56,004 nucleotides of DNA from NCBI GenBank assembly GCA_046259385.1, contig JBJYWI010000143.1, forward strand, positions 1 through 56,004. Reading direction: 5' to 3'. The translations under genes and the position numbers were made by a program. The DNA is from CAVWDI01 sp046259385 (GTDB lineage: Bacteria; Chloroflexota; Anaerolineae; Anaerolineales; UBA4823). This document shows positions 26,692 through 35,537 of this stretch, in pieces; position 1 is the stretch's first letter, and every line of letters begins with the position of its first letter. The notes under the pieces were generated by a model. That model was not told the origin of the DNA. It made no database searches and was given only the letters and a program-made list of their open reading frames with translations.

Positions 26692-29502
26692 CTAATTGTC
26701 CAGTAAATTCAATTTTGCTACTATTTCTTCCTGGTCAACAGGAAGGTGATATACACGCACGCCAACCGCATTATATATCGCATTTGTAATCGCGGGAGAG
26801 GTGGGTATGCTGATAATCTCTCCTACACCTTTCGCGCCGTAAGGTCCGCTTGAGGTTGGATGTTCAACCACAATCGACTTAATCCTGGGGGTATGAATAA
26901 TCGATGGGATTCTGTATCGCGCCATCCTGTCAGTGAAAACAATACCTTCATCTACAATAAATTTTTCAATTAATGCATTTCCGAGACCCATCATCACCCC
27001 ACCCTCCACCTGACCTTGCAAACCGAGAGGATTCAATGCCCTTCCCACATCGGTTGCTGCTATCACATTAATTACCTTTACTTCACCAGTCAAGCTATTA
27101 ACTTCAACTTCAGAAGCCTGTGCAGCAAAAGAAAACGCGAAATGCATATCCCCGCTTTCGCCAAGTGGTTTCGTTTCCGGTGCCCAGTATTCATATCTTA
27201 CACGTGGTTGACGCCCTTCTTCATGGAGGATAGAAACAACTTCACCCATGGAGACAGAATGACCGTTAACCACTGCCAGACCCTCTACAAAACGAATACT
27301 TTCCGGTGGTTGGTCATATTTTTCCGCGAGCGAGGTTGTGACCGCTTGTCGCAAAGTACGTGCGGCGTATAAAGCCGCGTTCCCTGTTACAAATGTCTGG
27401 CGAGATGCTGTTGTTGGTCCGCCATCTGGGGTGAGATCGGTATCCATAACCAGAACATCAACCTGATCCGCTGGAACTCCGAACTCTTCCGCAACGATCA
27501 TTTGAAGGACTGTAACCAATCCCTGCCCAAGTTCAGCTGAAGATGTCCTCACTGCGAATCTCCCATTTTGATAAAGTTCTACCTCGGCATTCGCTTTATC
27601 AGGAGCGCCTCCTCCCAGTCCGGTGTTCTTGTATGCAACAGCAATTCCCCATGCCCGGTGTAAATAAGGAAACTCTGGATCCGTTCGGGATGCAAATGGT
27701 TTGTCACCGGACAATCGTTTAATTTCTTGTTCAACCTTATCCAGACATTCCCCAAGTCCGACACTTTCTCCTAATTTTTGACCGGTATTTGTAATGCTTC
27801 CAATCCGCAGAATATTTTTACGGCGAATTTCAATCGGGTCAAGATTGATTTCCTCTGCAAGCATATCCATCATACTTTCAATAGCAAATGCTGATTGCGT
27901 CACTCCAAATCCACGGAAAGCACCTGCCGGCGGATTGTTAGTATACATAGCGTAACAATCCGCTTTGGCATTAGGCACATCATACGGACCAGATGAATGT
28001 GTGGTCGCCCTGGTCATTACTTTTTCGCCTAATGAAGCATAAGCGCCGGTGTCACCGAACAATTCGGTTTCAACTGCTTTCAGCACTCCATCTTTGGTGG
28101 CGCCAATTTTCACCTTGATCTGGGTCGCATGTCTTTTAGGATGAATTAGAAGACTTTCATGCCGGTCGAAGAGTAATTTAACAGGTCGTCCTGTCGCTTG
28201 GGCAAGCAAAGCAGCATGTATCTGACCGGCGATGTCCTCTTTTCCACCAAATCCACCGCCCATGAACTGGCCGCGAATTCGCACCTGATCTTCAGGAATT
28301 GCTAGAACTCTTGCTGTCTGACTGCGGTCTGCATAAGGAATTTGTGAACCAACATATATTTCAATGCGTCCGTCAGATATCGGTCTCGCAATGCTGCACT
28401 CGGGTTCAAGAAATGCGTGTTCTGTAATCGAAGTATTAAAAGTCTGTTCCAACACCACATCCGATTCTGCAAATCCGGATTTGACTTTCCCCTTACGAAC
28501 TTTTATATGTTTAAGTAAATTACCAGAGGAACTGATTTGAGGCGCGTCTGGCAGATAGGAATTTACAGGGTTGCTTACAATGGGTAGCGGTTCATATTCG
28601 ATATCGATTAATTCGACAGCCTGAGAGGCGATTTCTTCTGTTTCTGCGGCAACAACTGCAACTGCATCTCCTGCATATCGAATCCGTTCACCAACTTCCA
28701 CCAATACCGGCCAATCGTATATCACCAACCCATGATTATTCTCTCCTGGAATATCTCTTGAGGTAAGTATAGCTTTTACTCCCTGCAGTCCAAGCGCTTT
28801 ATTTATGTCAAGTCTTTTCAGGATTGCGTGGGGAATGCCTGCTCGCTTAACACGCGCAAAGAGCATGTTTTCAAATTTGAGATCATCCGTAAATATTGCC
28901 CTACCGGTCACCTTCTCTACAGCATCCGGTCGAGTATGGATCTTTCCAATTACTGACATGGGCTGGGAACTGGAGATAGCAGTGGATTTGGGCGCCTTTT
29001 CGCCTGTCCTCATCATTTCAGCAGCATCTTGAATCGCTTTTATCATTGATGGATATCCTGCACACCTGCAGAGCGTATCTTTCAATGCATGTTTTATATC
29101 ATTTTTGGTTGGATTTGGATTATTCTTTAGAAGTGCATACGCGGTCATTATCTGCCCTGGTATGCAAATACCGCACTGCACAACCCCCTGTTCAATAAAT
29201 GCTTGCTGCAGTGGGTGTAAACTATCTTTTTGGACAACACCTTCATTGTTGTTCCTGGCTAAACCTTCAATTGTGAGTATTTCTTTTCCAGCAGCTTTAA
29301 CAGCTGGATATGTGCAGGAAAGAGTCGGCTCGCCATTGACCAAGACAGTACATATCCCACATTCATCCTCGTTGCAGCCAATTTTCGTACCGGTAAGTCC
29401 TAACCGGATGCGCAATAAATCAGAAAGCATCTCGCCCGGTTGTGGCGCAAAATGAACCTCCCGACCGTTTATACGCAACCTTATTTCAACGCTTGATTTC
29501 AA
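26692..29502 (-). CDS. Molybdenum hydroxylase, fused 2Fe-2S and Mo subunit, XdhD-like
   Basis: The 936-residue protein starts at TTG 29502 (GAGGT, 7 bases upstream). Residues 1-170 bind two 2Fe-2S clusters: IGCNEDECGICTVLVNG, then QCGICIPGQI and LCRCAGY. The Mo domain begins near residue 185 with KVTGRAIFTDDL and shows MGGGFGGKEDI, PPAGAFRGFGVTQSAFAIE, ELGQGLVTVLQMIVAEEFGV, TTASRQTFVTGNA and the glutamate loop GAKGVGEIISIPTSPAITNAI. Length and layout resemble E. coli XdhD, a FeS-Mo fusion of the selenium-dependent group. The adjacent FAD subunit (29552) and ssnA complete that set. A xanthine or other purine substrate is likely but not shown. Confidence 0.92.
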   Translation of the reverse strand: MKSSVEIRLRINGREVHFAPQPGEMLSDLLRIRLGLTGTKIGCNEDECGICTVLVNGEPTLSCTYPAVKAAGKEILTIEGLARNNNEGVVQKDSLHPLQQAFIEQGVVQCGICIPGQIMTAYALLKNNPNPTKNDIKHALKDTLCRCAGYPSMIKAIQDAAEMMRTGEKAPKSTAISSSQPMSVIGKIHTRPDAVEKVTGRAIFTDDLKFENMLFARVKRAGIPHAILKRLDINKALGLQGVKAILTSRDIPGENNHGLVIYDWPVLVEVGERIRYAGDAVAVVAAETEEIASQAVELIDIEYEPLPIVSNPVNSYLPDAPQISSSGNLLKHIKVRKGKVKSGFAESDVVLEQTFNTSITEHAFLEPECSIARPISDGRIEIYVGSQIPYADRSQTARVLAIPEDQVRIRGQFMGGGFGGKEDIAGQIHAALLAQATGRPVKLLFDRHESLLIHPKRHATQIKVKIGATKDGVLKAVETELFGDTGAYASLGEKVMTRATTHSSGPYDVPNAKADCYAMYTNNPPAGAFRGFGVTQSAFAIESMMDMLAEEINLDPIEIRRKNILRIGSITNTGQKLGESVGLGECLDKVEQEIKRLSGDKPFASRTDPEFPYLHRAWGIAVAYKNTGLGGGAPDKANAEVELYQNGRFAVRTSSAELGQGLVTVLQMIVAEEFGVPADQVDVLVMDTDLTPDGGPTTASRQTFVTGNAALYAARTLRQAVTTSLAEKYDQPPESIRFVEGLAVVNGHSVSMGEVVSILHEEGRQPRVRYEYWAPETKPLGESGDMHFAFSFAAQASEVEVNSLTGEVKVINVIAATDVGRALNPLGLQGQVEGGVMMGLGNALIEKFIVDEGIVFTDRMARYRIPSIIHTPRIKSIVVEHPTSSGPYGAKGVGEIISIPTSPAITNAIYNAVGVRVYHLPVDQEEIVAKLNLLDN

Positions 29503-29551
29503 GTTTTTACCTCAAAATTATTTATCGATTAATATCACGAGTACCATAATA

Positions 29552-30436
29552 TCAATTCAGATTTTTAACAGAACGCTCCCAGGCAGACTTTAATGCCTGT
29601 TCCAGAAGGACACCGCAAATATGCTGGCGGTATTCGCTTGTAGCTCTATGCCGGCTAGATCTGAATTTCGATTCCTTAAGAATTGTCTTTTTCGCATCAA
29701 TTAAAATGCTTTCCCCAAACTTGCTCCCCATCAGCACGTTTTCTGTGGCTGCCGCCCGTTTAGGCACTGGACCAGATGGCCCGGTCGCGATCCGGATGTC
29801 ATTGATATATTCCGCTCTACGTTCAATCCAGACTGAAAAATTGACAATGGCAATTGCCACACCTTGAGGGCGCATCACCCTACGAAATGCTGAAGCTGAA
29901 GATGGTTTGCGCAAGGGAATTATGAAGCCGGTTAACAGATCGCTAACTGGATCCAGAGCAGAATTTCCAGGTCCTAAAAATAAATCCTGCAGGTCGACAA
30001 CTCTGGTCCCGCTTAAAGTCGCAATCTCTGCTTTCGCATTCAGAGATATAAGAGCAATTGTTCCGTCGCCTGCTGGCAATGCATGAGCGACATTCCCTCC
30101 TAATGTTGCGACATTCCTGACCTGTGGGCCTCCAATTAGACTGCAAGCTTCAATTAATGCATTCGCATTCTGCAGCACAAGCTGAGAATTGATGATTGAA
30201 TTTAACGGAATCCCCGCTCCAATAAACAAATCATCTCCACGGGTTTCAATTGCCAGCAACTCCGGGATGGCGGTAACATCTATCAGTGTTTGAATCGGGG
30301 CATGACGACCTTGCTGAAGGTCCAGAAATAGGTCAGTTCCCCCTGCTACAAGCTTAGCTGGTGCTTCCGCACCAGCTAATGCCAGCAAGGCATCCTCAAT
30401 TGATTTTGCTGAATAGAATTCTTTCCAGATTGGCAT
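29552..30436 (-). CDS. Molybdenum hydroxylase FAD-binding subunit
   Basis: This 294-residue protein is a complete CoxM/XdhB-type FAD subunit. It shows KEFYSAKSIEDALLALAG, LVAGGTDLFLDLQQGRH (first flavin motif), IGGPQVRNVATLGGNVAHA (second flavin motif), and ALPAGDGTIALISL. The C-terminal domain ends RHRATSEYRQHICGVLLEQAL, which is typical of the family. It is the first gene of the long minus-strand run and pairs with the FeS-Mo gene 49 bases downstream. A 12-bp palindrome lies just before its start codon and may mark control of the whole unit. Confidence 0.93.
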   Translation of the reverse strand: MPIWKEFYSAKSIEDALLALAGAEAPAKLVAGGTDLFLDLQQGRHAPIQTLIDVTAIPELLAIETRGDDLFIGAGIPLNSIINSQLVLQNANALIEACSLIGGPQVRNVATLGGNVAHALPAGDGTIALISLNAKAEIATLSGTRVVDLQDLFLGPGNSALDPVSDLLTGFIIPLRKPSSASAFRRVMRPQGVAIAIVNFSVWIERRAEYINDIRIATGPSGPVPKRAAATENVLMGSKFGESILIDAKKTILKESKFRSSRHRATSEYRQHICGVLLEQALKSAWERSVKNLN

Positions 30437-30449
30437 GGATCGGCGCTTT

Positions 30450-30461
30450 ACAACCGGTTGT
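30450..30461. promoter_or_regulatory. 12-bp palindrome before the hydroxylase/F420 unit
   Basis: ACAACCGGTTGT is a perfect palindrome lying 14-25 bases upstream of the FAD-subunit start at 30436. Its location suits a repressor site or a leader element for the minus-strand unit. No regulator gene adjoins it. Confidence 0.4.
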
Positions 30462-30565
30462 TACTAGAACGGAGGCGCTTTTCGAAGGGTGTATACTTGG
30501 ATTTTTTCAATAATCTGAAATCAGAAGGTTCACTACTGATTGAAAGAATATGGATAGCTATTCTT

Positions 30566-30595
30566 GGAGTAGAATACTCCCTACGCCGAAGTAGG
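30566..30595. promoter_or_regulatory. Overlapping inverted repeats in divergent intergenic region
   Basis: GGAGTA and TACTCC form a 6-bp repeat with a 3-base spacer (30566-30580). CCTAC and GTAGG (30580-30595) form a second one immediately after it. They lie midway in the 299-base region between the FAD-subunit gene and the M20 peptidase gene. The rest of the region holds no credible gene. Confidence 0.35.
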
Positions 30596-30735
30596 ATAAA
30601 CCTGCGACGACCACCGATCCAGGTGATTTATTCTAACATGGAATTTTTAAGACAATATTATTAGCGGGTATTATGCAAAGATAATTATCCCCAACCAAAA
30701 AATTGTTACACTACATCAATTATCAGGAGACATAA

Positions 30736-32127
30736 ATGATTAAAGATAATAAAAAAGCACTCGAATATGCCAAAAAGAACCGGGAAAAATTTCTTAATGA
30801 TCTAATAGATTTTGTCAGGATACCTTCCGTATCCACTAATCCGGATAACAAATCGGACATTCAACATGCTGCTGAATGGGTCTCAAATCAATTGCAATAT
30901 CTTGGGATGGAAAATATAAGAATTATGCCAACTCAAGGTCATCCTGTAGTATATGCTGAATCTTTGAAGGCGGGCAAAGACAAACCGACCGCCTTAATCT
31001 ATGGTCATTATGATGTTCAACCCGCTGAACCTTTGGAATTATGGGAAACACCCGCATTTGAAGCTACTCAGAAAGGTGAGAATCTATATGGGAGAGGAGC
31101 TTCAGATATGAAGGGACAGATTGTAATTAGTCTCAAAGCAATCGAAGCGATAAACCAGCAGGAACCATTGCCTTTCAACGTCAAATTCCTGATCGAGGGG
31201 GAGGAGGAAATCGGTTCTCCAAATCTGGATGAATTTATTACTAACAACAAACCACTTCTTAATTGTGACTTTGTAATTAATCCTGACGGAGGCATCATTT
31301 CCGATAACCTGCCGACAATCACTTACGGTCTGCGGGGTCTGGCTTATTTTGAACTCAGGATATTTGGTCCTGGTCATGACCTTCATTCAGGGACATATGG
31401 AGGCGTGGTTCATAATCCTGCCCAGGTTCTATCTGACCTTATCTCAGGGATGCATGATGTAAATGGAAAAATTAATTTACCAAGGTTTTATGACAGGATC
31501 ATTCCTCTTGATGAAAATGAGCGAAAAGAATTAGGTCGGCTGCCGCTAGATGAAAAATTCTATCAATCACAAACTGGTGCAGAGGTTCTCTGGGGAGAAA
31601 AGGGGTACACTCCATATGAGAGGATAGGAGTCCGCCCAACATTGGAAATCAACGGAATCTTGTCCGGGTTTACCGGTGAGGGATCCAAAACAGTACTGCC
31701 GTTCAAAGCAATGGCGAAAATTTCAATGCGGCTTGTTCCGGACCAGGACCCTTATGAGGTAAAACAACAATTATCCGATTATCTGAAGCAAAATGCCCCG
31801 TCTAGCGTTACTTGGGAACTCGAACAATTATCATGCGCGTACCCCAGTTTAACTGATCGTTCCGCTGAACCAGTGAAAGCCCTGGAGCAAGCGATGGAAC
31901 AAACCTGGGGCAGAAAACCGGTTTACAGGAGAGAAGGTGGCACTGTTCCAATCGTTGCCCAAATGCAAAGAACATTGGGAGTTGATTCAGTTATAACCGG
32001 CTTTGGCTTACCGGATGATAATTTACATGCACCAAACGAAAAAATTCACCTGCCCACATTTTTCAATGGCATTGAGACCTTCATCCGATACTACTATTTA
32101 CTGGGTTCCATAAAAATCTCCATGTAA
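30736..32127 (+). CDS. M20 family metallopeptidase (dipeptidase type)
   Basis: This 463-residue protein belongs to the peptidase M20 carnosinase/CNDP-like branch. The zinc and catalytic motifs are LIYGHYDVQPAEPLELW, YGRGASDMKGQI, EGEEEIGSPN and, near the C-terminus, GFGLPDDNLHAPNEK. The dimerisation domain lies between them (GLAYFELRIFGPGHDLHSG). It would cleave dipeptides or deacylate amino-acid conjugates in the cytoplasm. AGGAG lies 7 bases before ATG 30736. It is divergent from the molybdenum hydroxylase/F420 unit and followed by a DUF1385 gene in the same direction. Confidence 0.92.
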   Translation: MIKDNKKALEYAKKNREKFLNDLIDFVRIPSVSTNPDNKSDIQHAAEWVSNQLQYLGMENIRIMPTQGHPVVYAESLKAGKDKPTALIYGHYDVQPAEPLELWETPAFEATQKGENLYGRGASDMKGQIVISLKAIEAINQQEPLPFNVKFLIEGEEEIGSPNLDEFITNNKPLLNCDFVINPDGGIISDNLPTITYGLRGLAYFELRIFGPGHDLHSGTYGGVVHNPAQVLSDLISGMHDVNGKINLPRFYDRIIPLDENERKELGRLPLDEKFYQSQTGAEVLWGEKGYTPYERIGVRPTLEINGILSGFTGEGSKTVLPFKAMAKISMRLVPDQDPYEVKQQLSDYLKQNAPSSVTWELEQLSCAYPSLTDRSAEPVKALEQAMEQTWGRKPVYRREGGTVPIVAQMQRTLGVDSVITGFGLPDDNLHAPNEKIHLPTFFNGIETFIRYYYLLGSIKISM

Positions 32128-32199
32128 AAATTAGGATTTCATCAGAGTTATCAATTGATGCTTGACGAATAATTCACTAACTCGTAAAATTTTTTTGAC

Positions 32200-33102
32200 A
32201 TGAGCGAAAAACTTCCCCTTTACGGTGGTCAGGCTGTGATTGAAGGTGTAATGATGCGTGGTTCTAAAGGCCTTGCGATCGCAATGCGCGCCCCCAATAA
32301 AGAAATCGTAGTACATAGCGAACCTCTAAGCAACATCTATAAAAGCAGAATTATAAAAATACCTTTTTTACGCGGTATTATCGCACTTTGGGATGCCCTT
32401 GGATTAGGCACTAGGGCATTAACAATTTCTGCTAATATCCAAACAGGTGAAGATGAGAAACTGGAAGGGCCAGTTCTGTACCTTACTCTCGCCATATCAC
32501 TGGCATTAGGAATTGGTCTGTTTTTTCTTCTACCTGCTGCAATTGGGCAGTTGTCTGAAAAATATATAAACTTAACATCCTGGTGGAGTAACCTGTTAGA
32601 AGGACTTGTAAGGCTTGCGCTGCTTGTAGGTTACATATGGATTATCGGTAGAACGCCTGATATAAAACGAGTTTTTTCGTACCATGGTGCAGAACACAAA
32701 ACAATAAATGCATTTGAGGCTGGCGCAAATCTGGAACCAGAAACTGTATCAAAATATTCCATCGAGCACCCGCGCTGCGGTACAGCCTTTTTGCTCACAC
32801 TCGTCCTCACATCTGTTTTGATCTTCAGCATTCTTGGTCCCCTGCCAACGGTTTGGAGACTGGTCAGCCGGATTTTGTTGATTCCTGTATTGGCGGGAAT
32901 CGCTTACGAGTACATCAGGTGGACGGCTAATCACCTCAACTCCAGATTCGTTAGAGCAATCATAAAACCGAATCTGGCTTTACAGCATCTTACCACCCGA
33001 CAGCCTTCGCTAGACATGCTGGAAGTATCTATTGCTGCATTCAACTCCATGAGATCGCAAGAGTTAACAAGTACACTTAAAAATTCCCAGTTAACCGTTT
33101 AA
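32200..33102 (+). CDS. DUF1385 membrane protein
   Basis: The 300-residue protein shows the DUF1385 opening LPLYGGQAVIEGVMMRGSKG and the second conserved block VFSYHGAEHKTINAFEAG, followed by YSIEHPRCGTAFLL. These His/Glu-rich motifs suggest a metal site. Hydrophobic segments lie at about residues 90-115, 130-150, 190-215 and 225-245. DUF1385 is common in Firmicutes, Chloroflexota and Thermotogae and is often annotated as a putative metal-dependent enzyme. Its function is unproven. There is no strong ribosome binding site before ATG 32200. Confidence 0.9.
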   Translation: MSEKLPLYGGQAVIEGVMMRGSKGLAIAMRAPNKEIVVHSEPLSNIYKSRIIKIPFLRGIIALWDALGLGTRALTISANIQTGEDEKLEGPVLYLTLAISLALGIGLFFLLPAAIGQLSEKYINLTSWWSNLLEGLVRLALLVGYIWIIGRTPDIKRVFSYHGAEHKTINAFEAGANLEPETVSKYSIEHPRCGTAFLLTLVLTSVLIFSILGPLPTVWRLVSRILLIPVLAGIAYEYIRWTANHLNSRFVRAIIKPNLALQHLTTRQPSLDMLEVSIAAFNSMRSQELTSTLKNSQLTV

Positions 33103-33157
33103 GGGAAAAATAATATCTTAAGTAAAAAGGTCTGCGAAAAATAAAATCATCTAGTTT

Positions 33158-34564
33158 ATGAGAGAATTTTTTTGCGGATTAAAAAACCTTTTTTTCTATA
33201 TAATACTCACTTTTCTTTTATCAACTCTGATAACCGCCTGTAATGAGGGCGGTTTTTTATCGGTAACGGTCCCCGATCCGACTGCATCAAGTGTTCCTAC
33301 CGACACATTGAAATCGCTTCCTGATCTTTCTGTTAAAGAAGTAAGATATGAACATGATTCAGACGAAGTGTGTTCTCTTGATTTCAGCCTGGGTCGTATT
33401 CTTGTAATCGTACAGAATAAAGGCACAGTGGTGTCTGGGAATTTTACAGTTCTTACTAATGAAATAGAGCAAGAAGTAGATACCCCTATCAATCCCGGAG
33501 ATGAAATCGAATTACTGTTCCCGGGGAAAGAAACCGCTTCAATTCAACTCGATGTAGCAAACAATATTGATGAAAGTGATGAGGGGAACAATTCAATCCG
33601 GGTAAATTTAACCATCCCACAGTTACCCCAGAAATGCTTTCAAACTCCAACACCAGAGGCAATTGCTTTGTCTCCAGTCCATGTACTCGAAGGACATTCT
33701 AGAGGGGTATTGAGCCTTGATTTTTCACCGGATGGCGGTCTGCTTGCTTCCGGTTCAATAGACAATACATTACGATTGTGGACTGTTGAGAACGGCAGCC
33801 TGCTTAGAACCATGTACGGGCATCCTTTTCCAATCCTGACTTTAAAATTTACCCCAAATGGGTCCTTTATCGTAACCGGTTCCACAGATGGTTTAGGAAG
33901 GTTATGGAGAGTATCAGACGGAAAATTAATCAATACACTCGAAGGTCACTCCGGTTGGATTAACAGTCTGGATGTATCGAAGGACGGTGGATGGATCGCA
34001 ACATGTGCAGATGACTATACCGTTCGGATATGGCGGATGTTCGATGCAAAAGAAATTCAAACCATTGATGAAGGAATGGCTATCATCTCAGAGATTTCTT
34101 TCTTACTTCAAAACGATAACCTTGTTTGGGCAGAAAGAAACGGATTAATTCGGGTCAGATCGATTGACGGCGCCTGGATTCAAAAGTTCAATCAAAACGG
34201 TATTCCCACCTCAAGCCTAGCTGTATCACCGGATGGTAATTTTATTATCTCTGGTCATTTCAATGGCGACATCAAGTTTTGGGACACCAACAACGGAAAA
34301 TTACTTTATACCCTAAAGGGACACACAGGCGAAGTGACCAGCCTTTCAATATCTCAAGATAGAAATCTGCTCGTTTCGGGATCGATTGACGGAATTCCAC
34401 GTGTATGGAATATCGGTTTAGAACAAACTTCACCTTTCCTGGTTTATGTACTCAAAGGTCACACAGGTCCTGTAAATGATGTCGCATTTTCACCTAAGGG
34501 TTCTTTGGTGGCGACAGGCTCTGAGGATGGCAGGATCTTATTCTGGGAAATTCCCGAATCCTGA
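33158..34564 (+). CDS. CARDB-WD40 beta-propeller lipoprotein
   Basis: The 468-residue product has a signal ending LITAC (Cys28 region), so it is probably lipid-anchored. Residues 50-160 form a CARDB-like immunoglobulin fold (LPDLSVKEVRYE, VQNKGTVVSGNF, DESDEGNNSIRV). From residue 168 there are about seven WD40 repeats, such as GHSRGVLSLDFSPDGGLLAS, GHSGWINSLDVSKDGGWIAT and GHTGPVNDVAFSPKGSLVAT, enough for one propeller. One central repeat is degenerate (EGMAIISEISFL). It is likely a surface binding or scaffold protein. It ends 5 bases from the convergent YjbQ gene. Confidence 0.88.
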   Translation: MREFFCGLKNLFFYIILTFLLSTLITACNEGGFLSVTVPDPTASSVPTDTLKSLPDLSVKEVRYEHDSDEVCSLDFSLGRILVIVQNKGTVVSGNFTVLTNEIEQEVDTPINPGDEIELLFPGKETASIQLDVANNIDESDEGNNSIRVNLTIPQLPQKCFQTPTPEAIALSPVHVLEGHSRGVLSLDFSPDGGLLASGSIDNTLRLWTVENGSLLRTMYGHPFPILTLKFTPNGSFIVTGSTDGLGRLWRVSDGKLINTLEGHSGWINSLDVSKDGGWIATCADDYTVRIWRMFDAKEIQTIDEGMAIISEISFLLQNDNLVWAERNGLIRVRSIDGAWIQKFNQNGIPTSSLAVSPDGNFIISGHFNGDIKFWDTNNGKLLYTLKGHTGEVTSLSISQDRNLLVSGSIDGIPRVWNIGLEQTSPFLVYVLKGHTGPVNDVAFSPKGSLVATGSEDGRILFWEIPES

Positions 34565-34568
34565 TCCA

Positions 34569-34988
34569 TCAACCCCCAATTAATTGAACCACTAGGTTAC
34601 GCTTACGGGGCCGGTTGTCAAAATCTAAAAATACAATATGCTGCCATGTCCCAAGGAGCAAATGCCCCGCTTCAAAAGGCACAGAAAATGATGCTTTGAG
34701 GAGCGCAGCCCGGATATGGCTATGACCATTCCCATCCCCCCATTTTAAGTTGTGTTGATAGTCCCGGTTAACAGGAACAATCTCATCAAACAAACGCTTC
34801 AGATCGCTAACACAGCCAGGTTCATATTCAATCGTAGTTATCGCGCTGGTAGCGCTGGGAGTGAACACTGTCAGCAATCCTTGTTGAAATCCGCTTTCCT
34901 CAAGCAATTCGCTTACCTGATTTGTTATATCAATTGTATCTCCATTTCCACTGGTAGCTAATTTAAGAGATAAGTTGTTGATCTCCAT
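34569..34988 (-). CDS. YjbQ/UPF0047 family protein (secondary thiamine-phosphate synthase type)
   Basis: This 139-residue protein matches the YjbQ family in length and motifs: VFTPSATSAITTIEYEPG, NGHSHIRAALLKASFSVPF, and LLLGTWQHIVFLDFD. The His-Ser-His and following residues form the conserved cleft. E. coli YjbQ has weak thiamine-phosphate synthase activity, but the physiological role is uncertain. AGGAGGG lies just before ATG 34988. A TPP-controlled thiamine unit begins 4 kb away, which is suggestive but not proof of a link. Confidence 0.9.
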   Translation of the reverse strand: MEINNLSLKLATSGNGDTIDITNQVSELLEESGFQQGLLTVFTPSATSAITTIEYEPGCVSDLKRLFDEIVPVNRDYQHNLKWGDGNGHSHIRAALLKASFSVPFEAGHLLLGTWQHIVFLDFDNRPRKRNLVVQLIGG

Positions 34989-35537
34989 TTACCCTCCTGT
35001 AAAGTGATTTTTCTCAATTTGAACATCCATTATACTTTCAGCTGAAAATGGTATGTCAGTAAGAATAATTTATGCAAAAGTAAAATCCTGCTCGGTATGC
35101 GGACTGTCGAAACGACAAATCATGAATCATTTCCCACACCAAAATAATTATTTTATTCTGACTACCTGTCACAACCATTATGATATGGCTACGACCCTTT
35201 TTGGTAATACAATGATATAGACACCGGGATATTTATCTTGCCAATCGCCGGTTCTGGGATCTGAACTCCTAGAACAAACCAAAAAGGTAAAGCTTCTGTT
35301 CAGATTTTACAAAAATGAGCTTGAATTCTACGCCTGTTTAAGGGGGATTGAATATATTACCGGTCGAATGCCCTTTTTCTGAATGTATAGAATGCGGGTC
35401 CCCAACTTCAGCGCCAGATTTGTATCCTTTTTGCAAACTGCTTGGTCAAGGAAATTAATCTGGTAGAAATATGTTTGCAGGAATATTTTTATATAATCAG
35501 TTCAGAGGTTTTAAAAGCCTGAAGATGGAAAATTTCC
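34989..35537. other. 549-base intergenic region with two tiny Cys/His-rich frames
   Basis: No normal gene fits here. On the plus strand, 35053-35220 encodes 55 residues containing CSVCGLSKRQ and TTCHNHYDM, a Cys-Cys and Cys-His-rich pattern like a cut-down HNH or zinc-knuckle module. At about 35347-35457 a second short frame reads CPFSECIECGS and PFCKLL after a TTG. Neither has a convincing ribosome binding site. They may be remnants or small zinc proteins. The remainder shows no clear RNA gene. Confidence 0.35.

Noticed and set aside
30458..30664. A 68-codon frame in the divergent intergenic region
   Set aside because: It has no ribosome binding site, overlaps the inverted repeats and shows no protein-like pattern.
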